Positions 43,864 through 51,693 of a DNA stretch of 64,000 nucleotides are shown piece by piece. The translations under genes and the position numbers were made by a program. Source of the stretch: Shinella granuli. GTDB taxonomy: Bacteria; Pseudomonadota; Alphaproteobacteria; Rhizobiales; Rhizobiaceae. Each line of letters begins with the position of its first letter. The first letter of the stretch is position 1. The notes below the pieces were generated by a model. It worked only from the letters and a program-made list of their open reading frames with translations, was not told the origin of the DNA and did not search any database. The stretch spans positions 113,716 to 177,715 of the forward strand of contig NZ_SLVX01000012.1 of NCBI RefSeq assembly GCF_004341885.1. Direction: 5' to 3'.

Positions 43864-45410
43864 TGATCCGTTATGCCGCCGCTCTTCTCCTCTCGCTCTG
43901 CCTCGTTTCCGGCGCCAAGGCGGCCGACCGGGCGCTTCTGATCGGCATCGGCACCTATGCCACGCTGCCCGAGAAGATGTTCCTCGAAGGCCCGAAGAAC
44001 GACGTGCCGCTGATCGAGAAGCTGCTCAAGGAGAAGCAGGGTTTCGCCCCCGAATCGATCCGCATCCTGCGTGACGCGGATGCGACCCGGGCCGCCATTC
44101 TCGCCAGCATCGACGAATGGCTGATCGCCGGAACCCAGCCCGGCGACCGCGTCTACTTCTACTTCTCCGGCCATGGTCTGCAGGTGAAGGACCAGAGCGG
44201 CGACGAGGAGGACGGGCTGGACGAGGCGCTCTCCACCTTCGACATCGCCGCCGGCGACGGCGACTGGACCAATGTCATCCTCGACGACGAGATCGACGCG
44301 ATGCTCGCCAAGCTCAAGGACCGCGCCGTCTCCATCGTCATCGATGCCTGCCATTCGGGCACGATCTCGCGCTCGCTCTCGCCCAAGGTCGGCGAAGTGC
44401 TGGAAAGCGCGCGCTTCCTGCCGCGCCCCTTCGCCAAGCCGGTGGAGGCGGTCAAGACGCGCGGCCTGCGCATCGACGTCGCGGTGGTCGACAAGCCCGA
44501 AATCGCCAAGCAGAACGGGGTGGAGGCCTGGAGCGCCGCCTCCTCCTACCAGGTCGCCTGGGACGACACGCGCCTGCCGCCGGACGAGCGCCACGGCGTC
44601 TTCACGCTTTCCTATGTGAACGGCCACGAGATCACCGCGGGCGACAGCAACGGCAACGGCATCGTCTCCAATGCCGAACTGCTCGAATATGTGAAGAAGC
44701 AGTCGCAGACCTATTGCGCCGCGCAGACCCAGTGCCAGGCTCTCGACCCGCAACTGGAGGTTAACTACGCCCTGCTCGGCGCCAGCGCCGTCACCCCGAC
44801 CGCCGACGCCCAGCAATACCAGCAGCCGCAGACGGGCGGCGACACCCAGCAGCAGACGCCCGACTACGGCAAGGTCGAGGAGGTGAAGGTCGAGAACACC
44901 CAGCAGACCGCCTATGTCGCCGCCGACCCGGTGGATGCCGTCGGCGATATCCTCGGCAAGGCCGAGACCGGCGACGTCAAGGTGGCGCTCTCCTCCGGGT
45001 ACCTGAAGACCGGCGACGTCTTCCGCATCACCGTGACCAGCAGCACGGGCGGGCACCTCATCCTCTACGACGTCGACAAGGAGGGCAAGGCAACCCAGAT
45101 CTTCCCGAACGAAGCGGCCCGCAAGATCACGCCGCTCTCCGCCAATGCCCCGCTCACCATTCCGGACGATTATTACGGCTTCGATTTCGAGGCGGAAGGC
45201 CCGAGCGAAAACGTGCTGGTCGCCATCGTCATCGCCGACGACGTCGACCTCACCAAGGTCGCCCCCAACGACTACGGCCTGACCAAGGAACTCGACGCCC
45301 GCACCACCATCGCGGACATCGCCGGCACCTTGCAGCAGACCTGGACCCGCGACACGGAAAACCGCAGCGTCAACTGGTCGCTCGGGCTTTTGAAATACGC
45401 GGTCTACTGA
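43863..45410 (+). CDS. Exported caspase-fold (C14) protein 2 with DUF4384 domain
   Basis: A 515-residue protein with a short signal peptide (AAALLLSLCLVSGAKA). The caspase domain has His104 in YFSGHGLQ and Cys163 in IDACHSG, and an EF-hand-like loop DSNGNGIVSNAE (261-272) near its end. A Gln/Thr/Tyr-rich linker (about 315-365) leads to a DUF4384 domain (about 372-465; LKTGDVFRITV, GGHLILYDVDKEG, QIFPNEA). Gene starts at the stop of caspase 1 (TGATG). The architecture parallels caspase 1 and the linker/C-terminus parallels the cytochrome. No terminator is seen after it. Confidence 0.9.
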   Translation: MIRYAAALLLSLCLVSGAKAADRALLIGIGTYATLPEKMFLEGPKNDVPLIEKLLKEKQGFAPESIRILRDADATRAAILASIDEWLIAGTQPGDRVYFYFSGHGLQVKDQSGDEEDGLDEALSTFDIAAGDGDWTNVILDDEIDAMLAKLKDRAVSIVIDACHSGTISRSLSPKVGEVLESARFLPRPFAKPVEAVKTRGLRIDVAVVDKPEIAKQNGVEAWSAASSYQVAWDDTRLPPDERHGVFTLSYVNGHEITAGDSNGNGIVSNAELLEYVKKQSQTYCAAQTQCQALDPQLEVNYALLGASAVTPTADAQQYQQPQTGGDTQQQTPDYGKVEEVKVENTQQTAYVAADPVDAVGDILGKAETGDVKVALSSGYLKTGDVFRITVTSSTGGHLILYDVDKEGKATQIFPNEAARKITPLSANAPLTIPDDYYGFDFEAEGPSENVLVAIVIADDVDLTKVAPNDYGLTKELDARTTIADIAGTLQQTWTRDTENRSVNWSLGLLKYAVY

Positions 45411-45573
45411 CAGCGCCGCCGATCACGAGGCCTGCGCCGCGTGCGAAAGCGACAACCGGAACCAGAAGAATGAACCGTTCCCTGTCCATGACGGCCTCGT
45501 TGCGCTCTTCGACCATAGTCGATCCAACCCCGCAGCAATGCGTGCGGACTGGCGATGTCGTCGGGCGCCGCTT

Positions 45574-45786
45574 CTAAGCCACGACCCCGATGGACTGCGC
45601 CACGGACGAACCCTTCGCGATGCTCCGCTCTTGGTCACGCGCCTTGACCAAATGGACCAGGCTACTTTGGATGGCGGCCAGCTCGGCATATGCGTCCTTG
45701 TCGTCTCCGAGCTTTGGAATGAGTGTGCGTCGTACCTCAACAAGGCGATCCAGCGCCCTCTCGATATCGTCCACGTAGTTCGACAT
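45574..45786 (-). CDS. Small coiled-coil protein, unknown
   Basis: A 70-residue protein (MSNYVDDIERALDRLVEVRR) predicted to be helical, with AGGGAGGAAG just before the ATG. A longer frame from 45924 exists but lacks such a site. Family not recognised. It is convergent with the caspase operon; 163 bases between them show no clear gene or terminator. Confidence 0.6.
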   Translation of the reverse strand: MSNYVDDIERALDRLVEVRRTLIPKLGDDKDAYAELAAIQSSLVHLVKARDQERSIAKGSSVAQSIGVVA

Positions 45787-46360
45787 TTCTTCCTCCCTCT
45801 GATTGCAATAACTTCTCACCGCTAGACCTGGTTGTCCAGAGGCGCTCGCCAGGCGGGAGTCGCTCGACGGCATCGCTGCCGCGGCCGACGTCTGTTCAAT
45901 CACGCTGAAGCGGTACATGGGCAAAGACCCCGGCTCGGGGGGGGCGGATTGTCCATGTTCAAGTCGTCATCGACGCTTTCGGCTGAGACGGCACCCCGGT
46001 TGCCGGCGGCTTCCACGAGCGTCCTGTCTCCATTTCCATGGCGGACAAGGAGAGCTGGTCCTTGCTTTTTATGTTGCGGCGCGCAATATGCGCGGCCGGC
46101 CGCTCAAGGGCGGCGTCCAACAGGAGTGTCAGCGATGGTCCGCCGCGGAGCCATTCGCCGGTGATCACCGTTTTTCCTCGCCAGGACCTGCGACAGCCTC
46201 ATGTCGCATTCGCGCTTGCGCACTTCCTGCCGGGCCTGTCGATGCTCGAGTCCTGCAGAACGCCTGCGCTCACCCCCGCACGCTGGGGGCTGTCGTGATG
46301 TCGGCAATCCTCCCGTTCTTCTTTTTCCGCTGAAAGGCTGGCTTTAGAGCCCGAACGCCC
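45787..46360. other. Stretch without a supported gene
   Basis: These 574 bases between the small minus-strand gene and kup hold only short, overlapping open frames without ribosome sites or recognisable domains. A G-run (GGGGGGGG) is near 45939. A fragment translating as ITLKRYMGKDP near 45900 looks like part of a HTH protein and may be a gene remnant, but nothing firm can be said. Confidence 0.5.
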
Positions 46361-48262
46361 ATGCAAGCACATGCCGCAAGTGCCTCGCATTCCCGCAGCA
46401 GGTCGCGCACGCTGTTCCTTCTCGCCCTCGGATCCGTCGGCGTCGTCTATGGCGACATCGGCACGAGCCCGCTCTATGCTTTTCGCGAGGCGCTGCGCCC
46501 CATCTCGCAGAACGGCCTCGTGCGCACGGAGGTTGTCGGCCTCATCTCGCTGATGATCTGGACGCTGACGGTCATCGTGACGATCAAATACGTCCTCTTC
46601 CTGCTGCGCGCCGATAACCACGGTGAGGGCGGCACGCTCTCGCTCCTCGCCCTGCTGACAAAAGCCACGAAAGGCCGCACGGCGCTCTTGTTCTTCCTGG
46701 GGGCGGCCGGGGCCGCGCTCTTCATCGGCGATGCGATGATCACGCCTGCGCTCTCGGTGCTTTCGGCCGTCGAGGGTGCCAAGCTGGTGACGCCGACACT
46801 CGCCGACTACGTGGTGCCGATCTCCGTCGTCATCCTCGTCGCGATGTTTGCCGTGCAGTCCTGGGGCACGGCAGCGGTGTCGAAGTTCTTCGGACCGATC
46901 ACCGCCATCTGGTTCATCGTCATGGGCCTTGCCGGCCTCAACCATATCAGCGACGACCTCGGCATCCTCGCCGCCTTCAATCCCTACTACGCCATCATGT
47001 TCATGTATAACGAGGGCTATCTCGGCCTCGTCGTGCTGGGCGCGGTTTTCCTGACGGTCACCGGCGCGGAGGCGCTTTACGCCGACCTCGGCCATTTCGG
47101 CCGCCGGCCGATCCAGTGGGCCTGGTTCTGCCTGGTCTTTCCGGCGCTGACGCTGAACTATCTCGGCCAGGGCGCGCTGGTGCTCGCCCATCCGGAGACG
47201 ATCGGCAATCCGTTCTTCCTGATGTTCCCGAAATGGGCGCTGCTGCCGGTCGTCATCCTTGCCACCGCCGCGACGATCATCGCCAGCCAGGCCGTCATCA
47301 CCGGCGCCTTCTCGCTGACGCGCCAGGCGATCCATCTCGGCTTCCTGCCGCGCATGGAGATCTATCACACGTCGGAAACCCAGACCGGGCAGATCTATCT
47401 GCCGGCCGTCAACACGGTGCTGCTCTTCGGCGTGATGCTGCTGGTCTTCCTGTTCGGCTCCTCGGAGGCGCTGGCGACCGCCTACGGCATTTCCGTCACG
47501 GGCGCGATGGTGGTGACGACCGTGCTCGCCTTCGAGTTCCTGCGCATGCGCTGGCGCTGGACGCCGCTTGCCGCCGGCGCCGTGCTGCTGCCGCTCTTCC
47601 TTCTGGAGCTCACCTTCCTCGGCGCGAACCTCCTGAAGGTGCATGACGGCGGCTATGTGCCGGTGGCGATCGCAGCCGCCGTCGTCCTCGTCATGTGGAC
47701 CTGGACGCGCGGCACGCGCATCCTGCGCGAGAAGACGCGCCGTATCGAAGTGCCGCTGCCGGCCTTCGTGAAATCCGTGGAGAAGCAGGGGGCGCATGCG
47801 CCCGTGCAGGTATCCGGCACCGCGATCTTCCTGACCAGCGATCCGGACTTCGCCCCCGCCGCGCTGCTGCACAACATCAAGCACAATCATGTGCTTCACG
47901 AGCGGAACTTCATCCTGACGGTGCGGACCGCCAACACGCCGAGGGTCATGCCGGCCGAGCGCTTCTCGGTCGAGAAGATCTCGGAGCGCTTTTCCTGCAT
48001 CGAGATGCGCTTCGGCTTCATGGAGATGCAGAACGTCTCCCAGGCGCTCGGCCTGATGCGCAAGGCGGGGCACAAGTTCGACATCATGTCCACCTCCTTC
48101 TATCTCGGCCGCCGCAAGCTGGTGCCCGATGCGCAGTCGGGCATGCCCATGTGGCAGGACCGGCTGTTCATCGGGCTCGCCAATCTCGCGACCGACCCCT
48201 CCGACTATTTCCGCCTGCCGACCAACCGCGTGGTGGAACTCGGCTCGCATGTCGTGATCTGA
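46361..48262 (+). CDS. kup: KUP-family potassium uptake transporter
   Basis: A 633-residue proton-coupled potassium importer with about twelve membrane helices and a cytosolic C-terminal domain. The signature [18 protein letters not shown] is at residues 27-44, followed by [11 protein letters not shown] and [20 protein letters not shown]. No other potassium gene is adjacent; trkA is 22 kb away. No good ribosome site is seen before ATG 46361. Confidence 0.94.
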   Translation: MQAHAASASHSRSRSRTLFLLALGSVGVVYGDIGTSPLYAFREALRPISQNGLVRTEVVGLISLMIWTLTVIVTIKYVLFLLRADNHGEGGTLSLLALLTKATKGRTALLFFLGAAGAALFIGDAMITPALSVLSAVEGAKLVTPTLADYVVPISVVILVAMFAVQSWGTAAVSKFFGPITAIWFIVMGLAGLNHISDDLGILAAFNPYYAIMFMYNEGYLGLVVLGAVFLTVTGAEALYADLGHFGRRPIQWAWFCLVFPALTLNYLGQGALVLAHPETIGNPFFLMFPKWALLPVVILATAATIIASQAVITGAFSLTRQAIHLGFLPRMEIYHTSETQTGQIYLPAVNTVLLFGVMLLVFLFGSSEALATAYGISVTGAMVVTTVLAFEFLRMRWRWTPLAAGAVLLPLFLLELTFLGANLLKVHDGGYVPVAIAAAVVLVMWTWTRGTRILREKTRRIEVPLPAFVKSVEKQGAHAPVQVSGTAIFLTSDPDFAPAALLHNIKHNHVLHERNFILTVRTANTPRVMPAERFSVEKISERFSCIEMRFGFMEMQNVSQALGLMRKAGHKFDIMSTSFYLGRRKLVPDAQSGMPMWQDRLFIGLANLATDPSDYFRLPTNRVVELGSHVVI

Positions 48263-48462
48263 TGAAAAGTGGTTCTGTTTTCCGCATACTGCGCCGGCAT
48301 CACCATCGTGCATCTGGTGCGGACGCTTTGATCCGACCGATCCGGCCCACTAGCCCAATGGATGGAACAGAGGATTTCTAGCCTTCAGGGTCCGAGTGGG
48401 CGGCATCCGGTTGGAACATCTGTTTTCAGTGAGAGTTCCGCTCCCAGCAAAGGAGAGCTCCC

Positions 48463-48537
48463 ATGAACCGGATCATCTATATCGTCGGACTAGTCGTCAT
48501 CGTCCTGATCGTCCTGTCCTTCTTCGGCTTGAGGTAA
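48463..48537 (+). CDS. 24-residue membrane protein
   Basis: MNRIIYIVGLVVIVLIVLSF plus FGLR: one membrane helix and a terminal Arg. AAAGGAGAG lies 6 bases before the ATG. Very similar mini-proteins occur in rhizobial genomes as unannotated or hypothetical genes. It precedes the DUF2934 gene by 6 bases and is probably cotranscribed. Confidence 0.65.
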   Translation: MNRIIYIVGLVVIVLIVLSFFGLR

Positions 48538-48543
48538 GCGGCC

Positions 48544-48738
48544 ATGAACGACGAACGCGAAAGGCGGATCAAGGCGCGCGCCTTCGAGCTATGGCAGCAG
48601 GAAGGGTCGCCTGACGGGCGCACACTGGGCCATTGGCTTCAGGCGGAACGGGAAATCCAGGAAGAAGAGGCGGAAGCCGCGAGTCGGGATCAGGCAGGGG
48701 TGGTCGGCTTGGCCGCTGCGGCGAATCCGACGCATTGA
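48544..48738 (+). CDS. DUF2934 protein (chromosomal copy)
   Basis: A 64-residue protein with the DUF2934 pattern ERRIKARAFELWQQEGSPDG and HWLQAEREI. Function unknown. A second DUF2934 gene is inside the mobile element at 54494-54730, with RIRRRAYELWQAAGSPRGDG. A hairpin follows at 48765-48794. Confidence 0.85.
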   Translation: MNDERERRIKARAFELWQQEGSPDGRTLGHWLQAEREIQEEEAEAASRDQAGVVGLAAAANPTH

Positions 48739-48764
48739 ACCGCAACCGGAGGACAGGAAATATC

Positions 48765-48794
48765 AAACCGCCTGACTTGAGGGGCAGGCGGTTT
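48765..48794 (+). terminator. Hairpin after DUF2934 gene
   Basis: AAACCGCCTG/CAGGCGGTTT, a perfect 10-bp stem with a 10-base loop, then CTCATG. It probably ends the small-gene transcript just before the mobile-element junction. Confidence 0.65.
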
Positions 48795-48909
48795 CTCATG
48801 CGTGCGCCATGTGCCGCAAATGCTCGCAAAAACGCGGCAAGCGACGGCAAATTCAGGTAACGTGTCCCTGGTATTACAGCTTACCGCATCGAATTTATTG
48901 AGACGTCTG

Positions 48910-48954
48910 TGGTGAGCGCGCAGGGATTCGAACCCTGGACCTACTGATTAAAAG
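48910..48954 (-). other. tRNA-Lys(UUU) 3' fragment, attachment site
   Basis: Read on the minus strand it begins with the anticodon loop CTTTTAA, then TCAGT, variable AGGTC, T-arm CAGGG-TTCGAAT-CCCTG, acceptor CGCGCTC, A and CCA. The bases upstream (TAAAGC) do not pair as the anticodon 5' stem, so the 5' half is absent. This is the expected att core left by a tRNA-targeting integrase, 80 bases from the integrase stop. Confidence 0.88.
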
Positions 48955-49034
48955 GCTTTATGAGAATGCCGGAATATCAGTCGCTTTATTGCTTCATGCG
49001 CCATTTATGCGCCATTGAATTCTCGTAAGACCTG

Positions 49035-50231
49035 TCAAATGCCGTAAAGCTGTGACGCGATCTTGTCCATGGCCGCGCCGTGATCATCGGACGGAAACAT
49101 GTGCCCGTATCGCGACATAGTGATTTGGAATGTCGCGTGTCCAGCAAGTGTCTGCACGGCCTTGGGCTGCAGGCCAGCTTCGATCCAGGTTGAAACCGCG
49201 AAGTGCCTCAGCGCGTGCCACCCGAGGGCAGGGGCTTCTGCCTTTGCAAGGATCGGCTTGAAGCGACGCGTCATGAACTGCGTATGCCGCGTGAAGCCGC
49301 CGTTGGAATCCGGAAAGACAAAATCGTCATCCCCGTTGAATTTTGATACCTTACGACGGGCCGCAAGTTCATCGGACAATGCTTGGCTGAGGGGGACGGT
49401 TCGCCGCCCGGCACCAGACTTGGTAGTGTCGAACTCCCCGAATGCGTCGAGGCGGGTTTCTACGGTCACGGATCGGCCAGACAGATCGAGATGCTTCCAT
49501 CGAAGCGCCCATTGCTCGCTCGCCCGCAGGCCGGTTGCCGCCGCGAACTTTATGCGGAGAGCATAGTCGTTTGCCTCGGCCGCGCGCTTCCTAAACCGCG
49601 CTTCGGCCTCCGGCCCAAAACCTCTGGGGGCGTCTGGCATGTACTCGGCTGCCGCTTTGATTACCTTCGCAAGCACGGCTTTGGATGGCGGGACGACCTT
49701 CTCAGACCCCTCGCCACGCTTGCCGAGTACGCGCACACCTTTTGCAACGTTTGATGCGACGAGATCCTGCCCAACGGCGAACTGAAGGGTACGGGACAGT
49801 GCACCGATAACCCGGCGCACCGTCGGAAGACCGACGCCATTGTCCTTCAACCTGTCGACGAGATCGGTGACGGTACGGGCCGTCAGTTCGGCCAGCTTGG
49901 TGTCGCCGATCTCGGTTTCGACGTGCGTGCGTAACTGCCCCTTCGTGTTGCGCAGGTACATCGTCGTAACCTGCTCGCCCCGACCATGGCGCTTCTCGAG
50001 GTGGATGACGTAGGCGTCAATCGCCTCCTTGACAGTCTTGGTTGCCGCTTCTGCGCGGAACGCCCCAGTGCTGATCTGTCCCTCGACCTCGACGCGCCGT
50101 GCTTCGGCTTCGCGCTTCTTGGGGAACTGCTCTTTGTGTCGCTTTCCGGACCGGTCGGTATACGCCAGTGTCCAAGCCTCACGCTCCTCTCCCTTGCTGG
50201 TGGTCCATCGCCTTTTAGTGATTGTCGCCAT
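49035..50231 (-). CDS. int: Tyrosine recombinase / site-specific integrase
   Basis: A 398-residue phage-type integrase. It has an N-terminal Arm-binding part (MATITKRRWTTSKGEEREAW), a SAM-like core-binding domain and a catalytic domain with Arg in GLRASEQWALRW, HALRH, HAT and the nucleophile Tyr in MSRYGHMF. ATG 50231 is preferred over 50306, as the extra 25 residues (Cys-rich) cross the promoter region. It points to the tRNA-Lys fragment, which it probably uses as attB core. Confidence 0.94.
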   Translation of the reverse strand: MATITKRRWTTSKGEEREAWTLAYTDRSGKRHKEQFPKKREAEARRVEVEGQISTGAFRAEAATKTVKEAIDAYVIHLEKRHGRGEQVTTMYLRNTKGQLRTHVETEIGDTKLAELTARTVTDLVDRLKDNGVGLPTVRRVIGALSRTLQFAVGQDLVASNVAKGVRVLGKRGEGSEKVVPPSKAVLAKVIKAAAEYMPDAPRGFGPEAEARFRKRAAEANDYALRIKFAAATGLRASEQWALRWKHLDLSGRSVTVETRLDAFGEFDTTKSGAGRRTVPLSQALSDELAARRKVSKFNGDDDFVFPDSNGGFTRHTQFMTRRFKPILAKAEAPALGWHALRHFAVSTWIEAGLQPKAVQTLAGHATFQITMSRYGHMFPSDDHGAAMDKIASQLYGI

Positions 50232-50252
50232 CGCCCTGACTCTATACTGATA

Positions 50253-50270
50253 ATATGGCGCACACCATAT
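50253..50270. promoter_or_regulatory. Inverted repeat in the integrase promoter
   Basis: ATATGG-N6-CCATAT, 22 bases upstream of the int start, overlapping AT-rich -10-like bases (TATTAT on the minus strand). A likely operator or excisionase site between divergent int and the HTH gene. Confidence 0.45.
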
Positions 50271-50395
50271 CGTGGAGCATGATGAAAAACAAGGAAAGCC
50301 TCGCAAATTAATTTCGCTAATGGAAACATGCGAGTACCATTAGATTAGAGAAGTTTAATGTATAAAAGGTGGATTAATGGTAGCACATATTCAAT

Positions 50396-50414
50396 GTGGG
50401 GAGCGGTTCCCCAC
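50396..50414. promoter_or_regulatory. Inverted repeat before the AlpA-like gene
   Basis: GTGGGGA-N5-TCCCCAC, a perfect 7-bp repeat ending 8 bases before the GGAGGG ribosome site of the HTH gene. It may be an operator, or an mRNA hairpin limiting translation. Confidence 0.45.
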
Positions 50415-50432
50415 GCCAAATGGAGGGACGAC

Positions 50433-50642
50433 ATGAAGCACGATAACGATAATGACCCGACAATCCTGATGGGGGCAAAAGCCATCGCTACCTACCTCGG
50501 CGTGACGCAGCGCCAGGCGTATCGGCTGGTGTACGAATGTGGGCTGCCACACTTCAAGTTGGGGGGCACCGTCGCCGCCCGGCGGTCAACGCTTGCTCGG
50601 TGGCTGGATGAGCAAGAAGCCGGCGCGAGGGCGGTGGCATGA
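50433..50642 (+). CDS. AlpA/excisionase-like HTH protein
   Basis: A 69-residue winged-helix protein of the MerR/HTH_17 type (ILMGAKAIATYLGVTQRQAY; HFKLGGTVAARRSTLARWLD). Such proteins act as excisionase or as activators of int in phages and satellites. ATG 50433 with GGAGGG 5 bases before is chosen over ATG 50358. Divergent from int; overlaps the next gene by 4 bases (ATGA). Confidence 0.85.
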   Translation: MKHDNDNDPTILMGAKAIATYLGVTQRQAYRLVYECGLPHFKLGGTVAARRSTLARWLDEQEAGARAVA

Positions 50643-51157
50643 CCCAGCTCGCATCAAACGCCCTATCCGTCTCCGCCGAATCCGTCCGCGAGCTTGTCGA
50701 GGCCTCCGATCTCCTCGCCAGCCAGTCCATCGAGAAAGCGCTCGAAGCCGGCCATCTGCTGATCGCCGCGAAAGCCGAATGCCGCCACGGCGAATGGCTT
50801 CCTTTTCTTAAGCGCGCTGGTGTCGGCGAGCGTAAGGCACAGCGGTTGATGAAGCTTTCGGCGTCCGGGTTGAAACCGTCCGCGGTGTCGGGTTTCGGAG
50901 GTATCCGTGGTGCGCTGGAGTTTCTGACAAGAAGGGCGAAGGCGGCAAGGCACTTTGACGAGGCCCTCGCGAGCGTTTTGTCGGGCGGGTACGGGACGGC
51001 AGAGCTGGAGGCCGCTCTTCTGTTAGAGGATGAAATGATAGAGATGTTCCCCGAGGAGAAGCGGGGACCACTACGTCGGCACAGGCCTGAGCACGACGTC
51101 ACCTCCATCTTGAAGCGCATCGCGCAGATAAAGACCGACGAGCCGGAAGCCGCCTAA
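50639..51157 (+). CDS. DUF3102-like protein
   Basis: A 172-residue protein whose N-terminal half fits DUF3102 (EKALEAGHLLIAAKAECRHG, then EWLPFLKRAGVGERKAQRLM), a phage/plasmid family with a DNA-binding look but unknown role. The C-terminal half is charged and variable. It is coupled to the HTH gene by ATGA. Confidence 0.75.
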   Translation: MTQLASNALSVSAESVRELVEASDLLASQSIEKALEAGHLLIAAKAECRHGEWLPFLKRAGVGERKAQRLMKLSASGLKPSAVSGFGGIRGALEFLTRRAKAARHFDEALASVLSGGYGTAELEAALLLEDEMIEMFPEEKRGPLRRHRPEHDVTSILKRIAQIKTDEPEAA

Positions 51158-51245
51158 CCATCCATCTAACCCCGCCCTATCACCACCACCGCCCCCACCG
51201 CCCCATTCGGCGGTAGCGCCCTCGTGCGCAATCTAGGAGGAAGAA

Positions 51246-51431
51246 ATGACAGAAGAACTTGTGCAAGCCGAAGCCGACCTCGACGCCTTCGAGGCAGAGC
51301 TGTGGCGCCGGATCGGCCTCGATCCGGATGGCTCGCCTGACGCATACCTGAATGAGGCTCAACTTCAAGCGACCGCAAAGCTCGAACGACTGCGCGACCG
51401 GGTTTCGTTGTTGCGCTCCGAAGCCGCCTAA
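51246..51431 (+). CDS. Small acidic helical protein
   Basis: 61 residues (MTEELVQAEADLDAFEAELW), strongly acidic and helical, preceded by AGGAGGAAGAA. Family not recognised. Part of the early, tightly packed plus-strand genes of the element. Confidence 0.65.
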   Translation: MTEELVQAEADLDAFEAELWRRIGLDPDGSPDAYLNEAQLQATAKLERLRDRVSLLRSEAA

Positions 51432-51444
51432 CACAAGGACCATC

Positions 51445-51693
51445 ATGAAAATCTTATCGCTCAGACCCGCGCCGCCAGGCAGCGGGAAGCTTGTCGCTCG
51501 CCTAGATGTCCAGATGGACGGCCTGCGGCTCTACAATCTCTCCCTGAAACAGACCGGTTGCGGCCTGCGTGTGTTCGCGCCGTCCGCGTTTGGTAGCGCC
51601 GTCGCTACCTTCACCCACGAAACATCAGCGGCGCTGATCGCGCTGGCCATGGGAGAGTTAGACCGTAATGGCACCAATTACCAAGCAGCTTGA
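51445..51693 (+). CDS. SpoVG-like small protein 1
   Basis: 82 residues: KILSLRPAPPGSGKLVARLD, MDGLRLYNLSL, GCGLRVFAPS. The beta pattern (short strand, long strand ending in D, then G-L-R/V-F-A-P) resembles SpoVG, an RNA/DNA-binding fold. Two related genes are at 62247 and 62480. ATG 51445 is 13 bases after the previous stop. Assignment to SpoVG is by eye. Confidence 0.6.
   Translation: MKILSLRPAPPGSGKLVARLDVQMDGLRLYNLSLKQTGCGLRVFAPSAFGSAVATFTHETSAALIALAMGELDRNGTNYQAA

Noticed and set aside
45370..45515. Minus-strand 48-codon frame with a hydrophobic segment, overlapping the caspase 2 end
   Set aside because: Overlaps the caspase gene by 41 bases and lacks a clear ribosome site.
45917..46333. 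Open frame of 138 codons before kup
   Set aside because: No ribosome site, Cys/His-rich random-looking translation and overlap with several other frames of similar size.
48336..48400. tRNA-like stretch after kup (GGCCCAC...TAGCCCAATGGATGG...GTCCGAGTG)
   Set aside because: Acceptor-like pairing is present, but no T-arm of 5+7+5 can be made and the anticodon arm is imperfect. It is not a functional tRNA.
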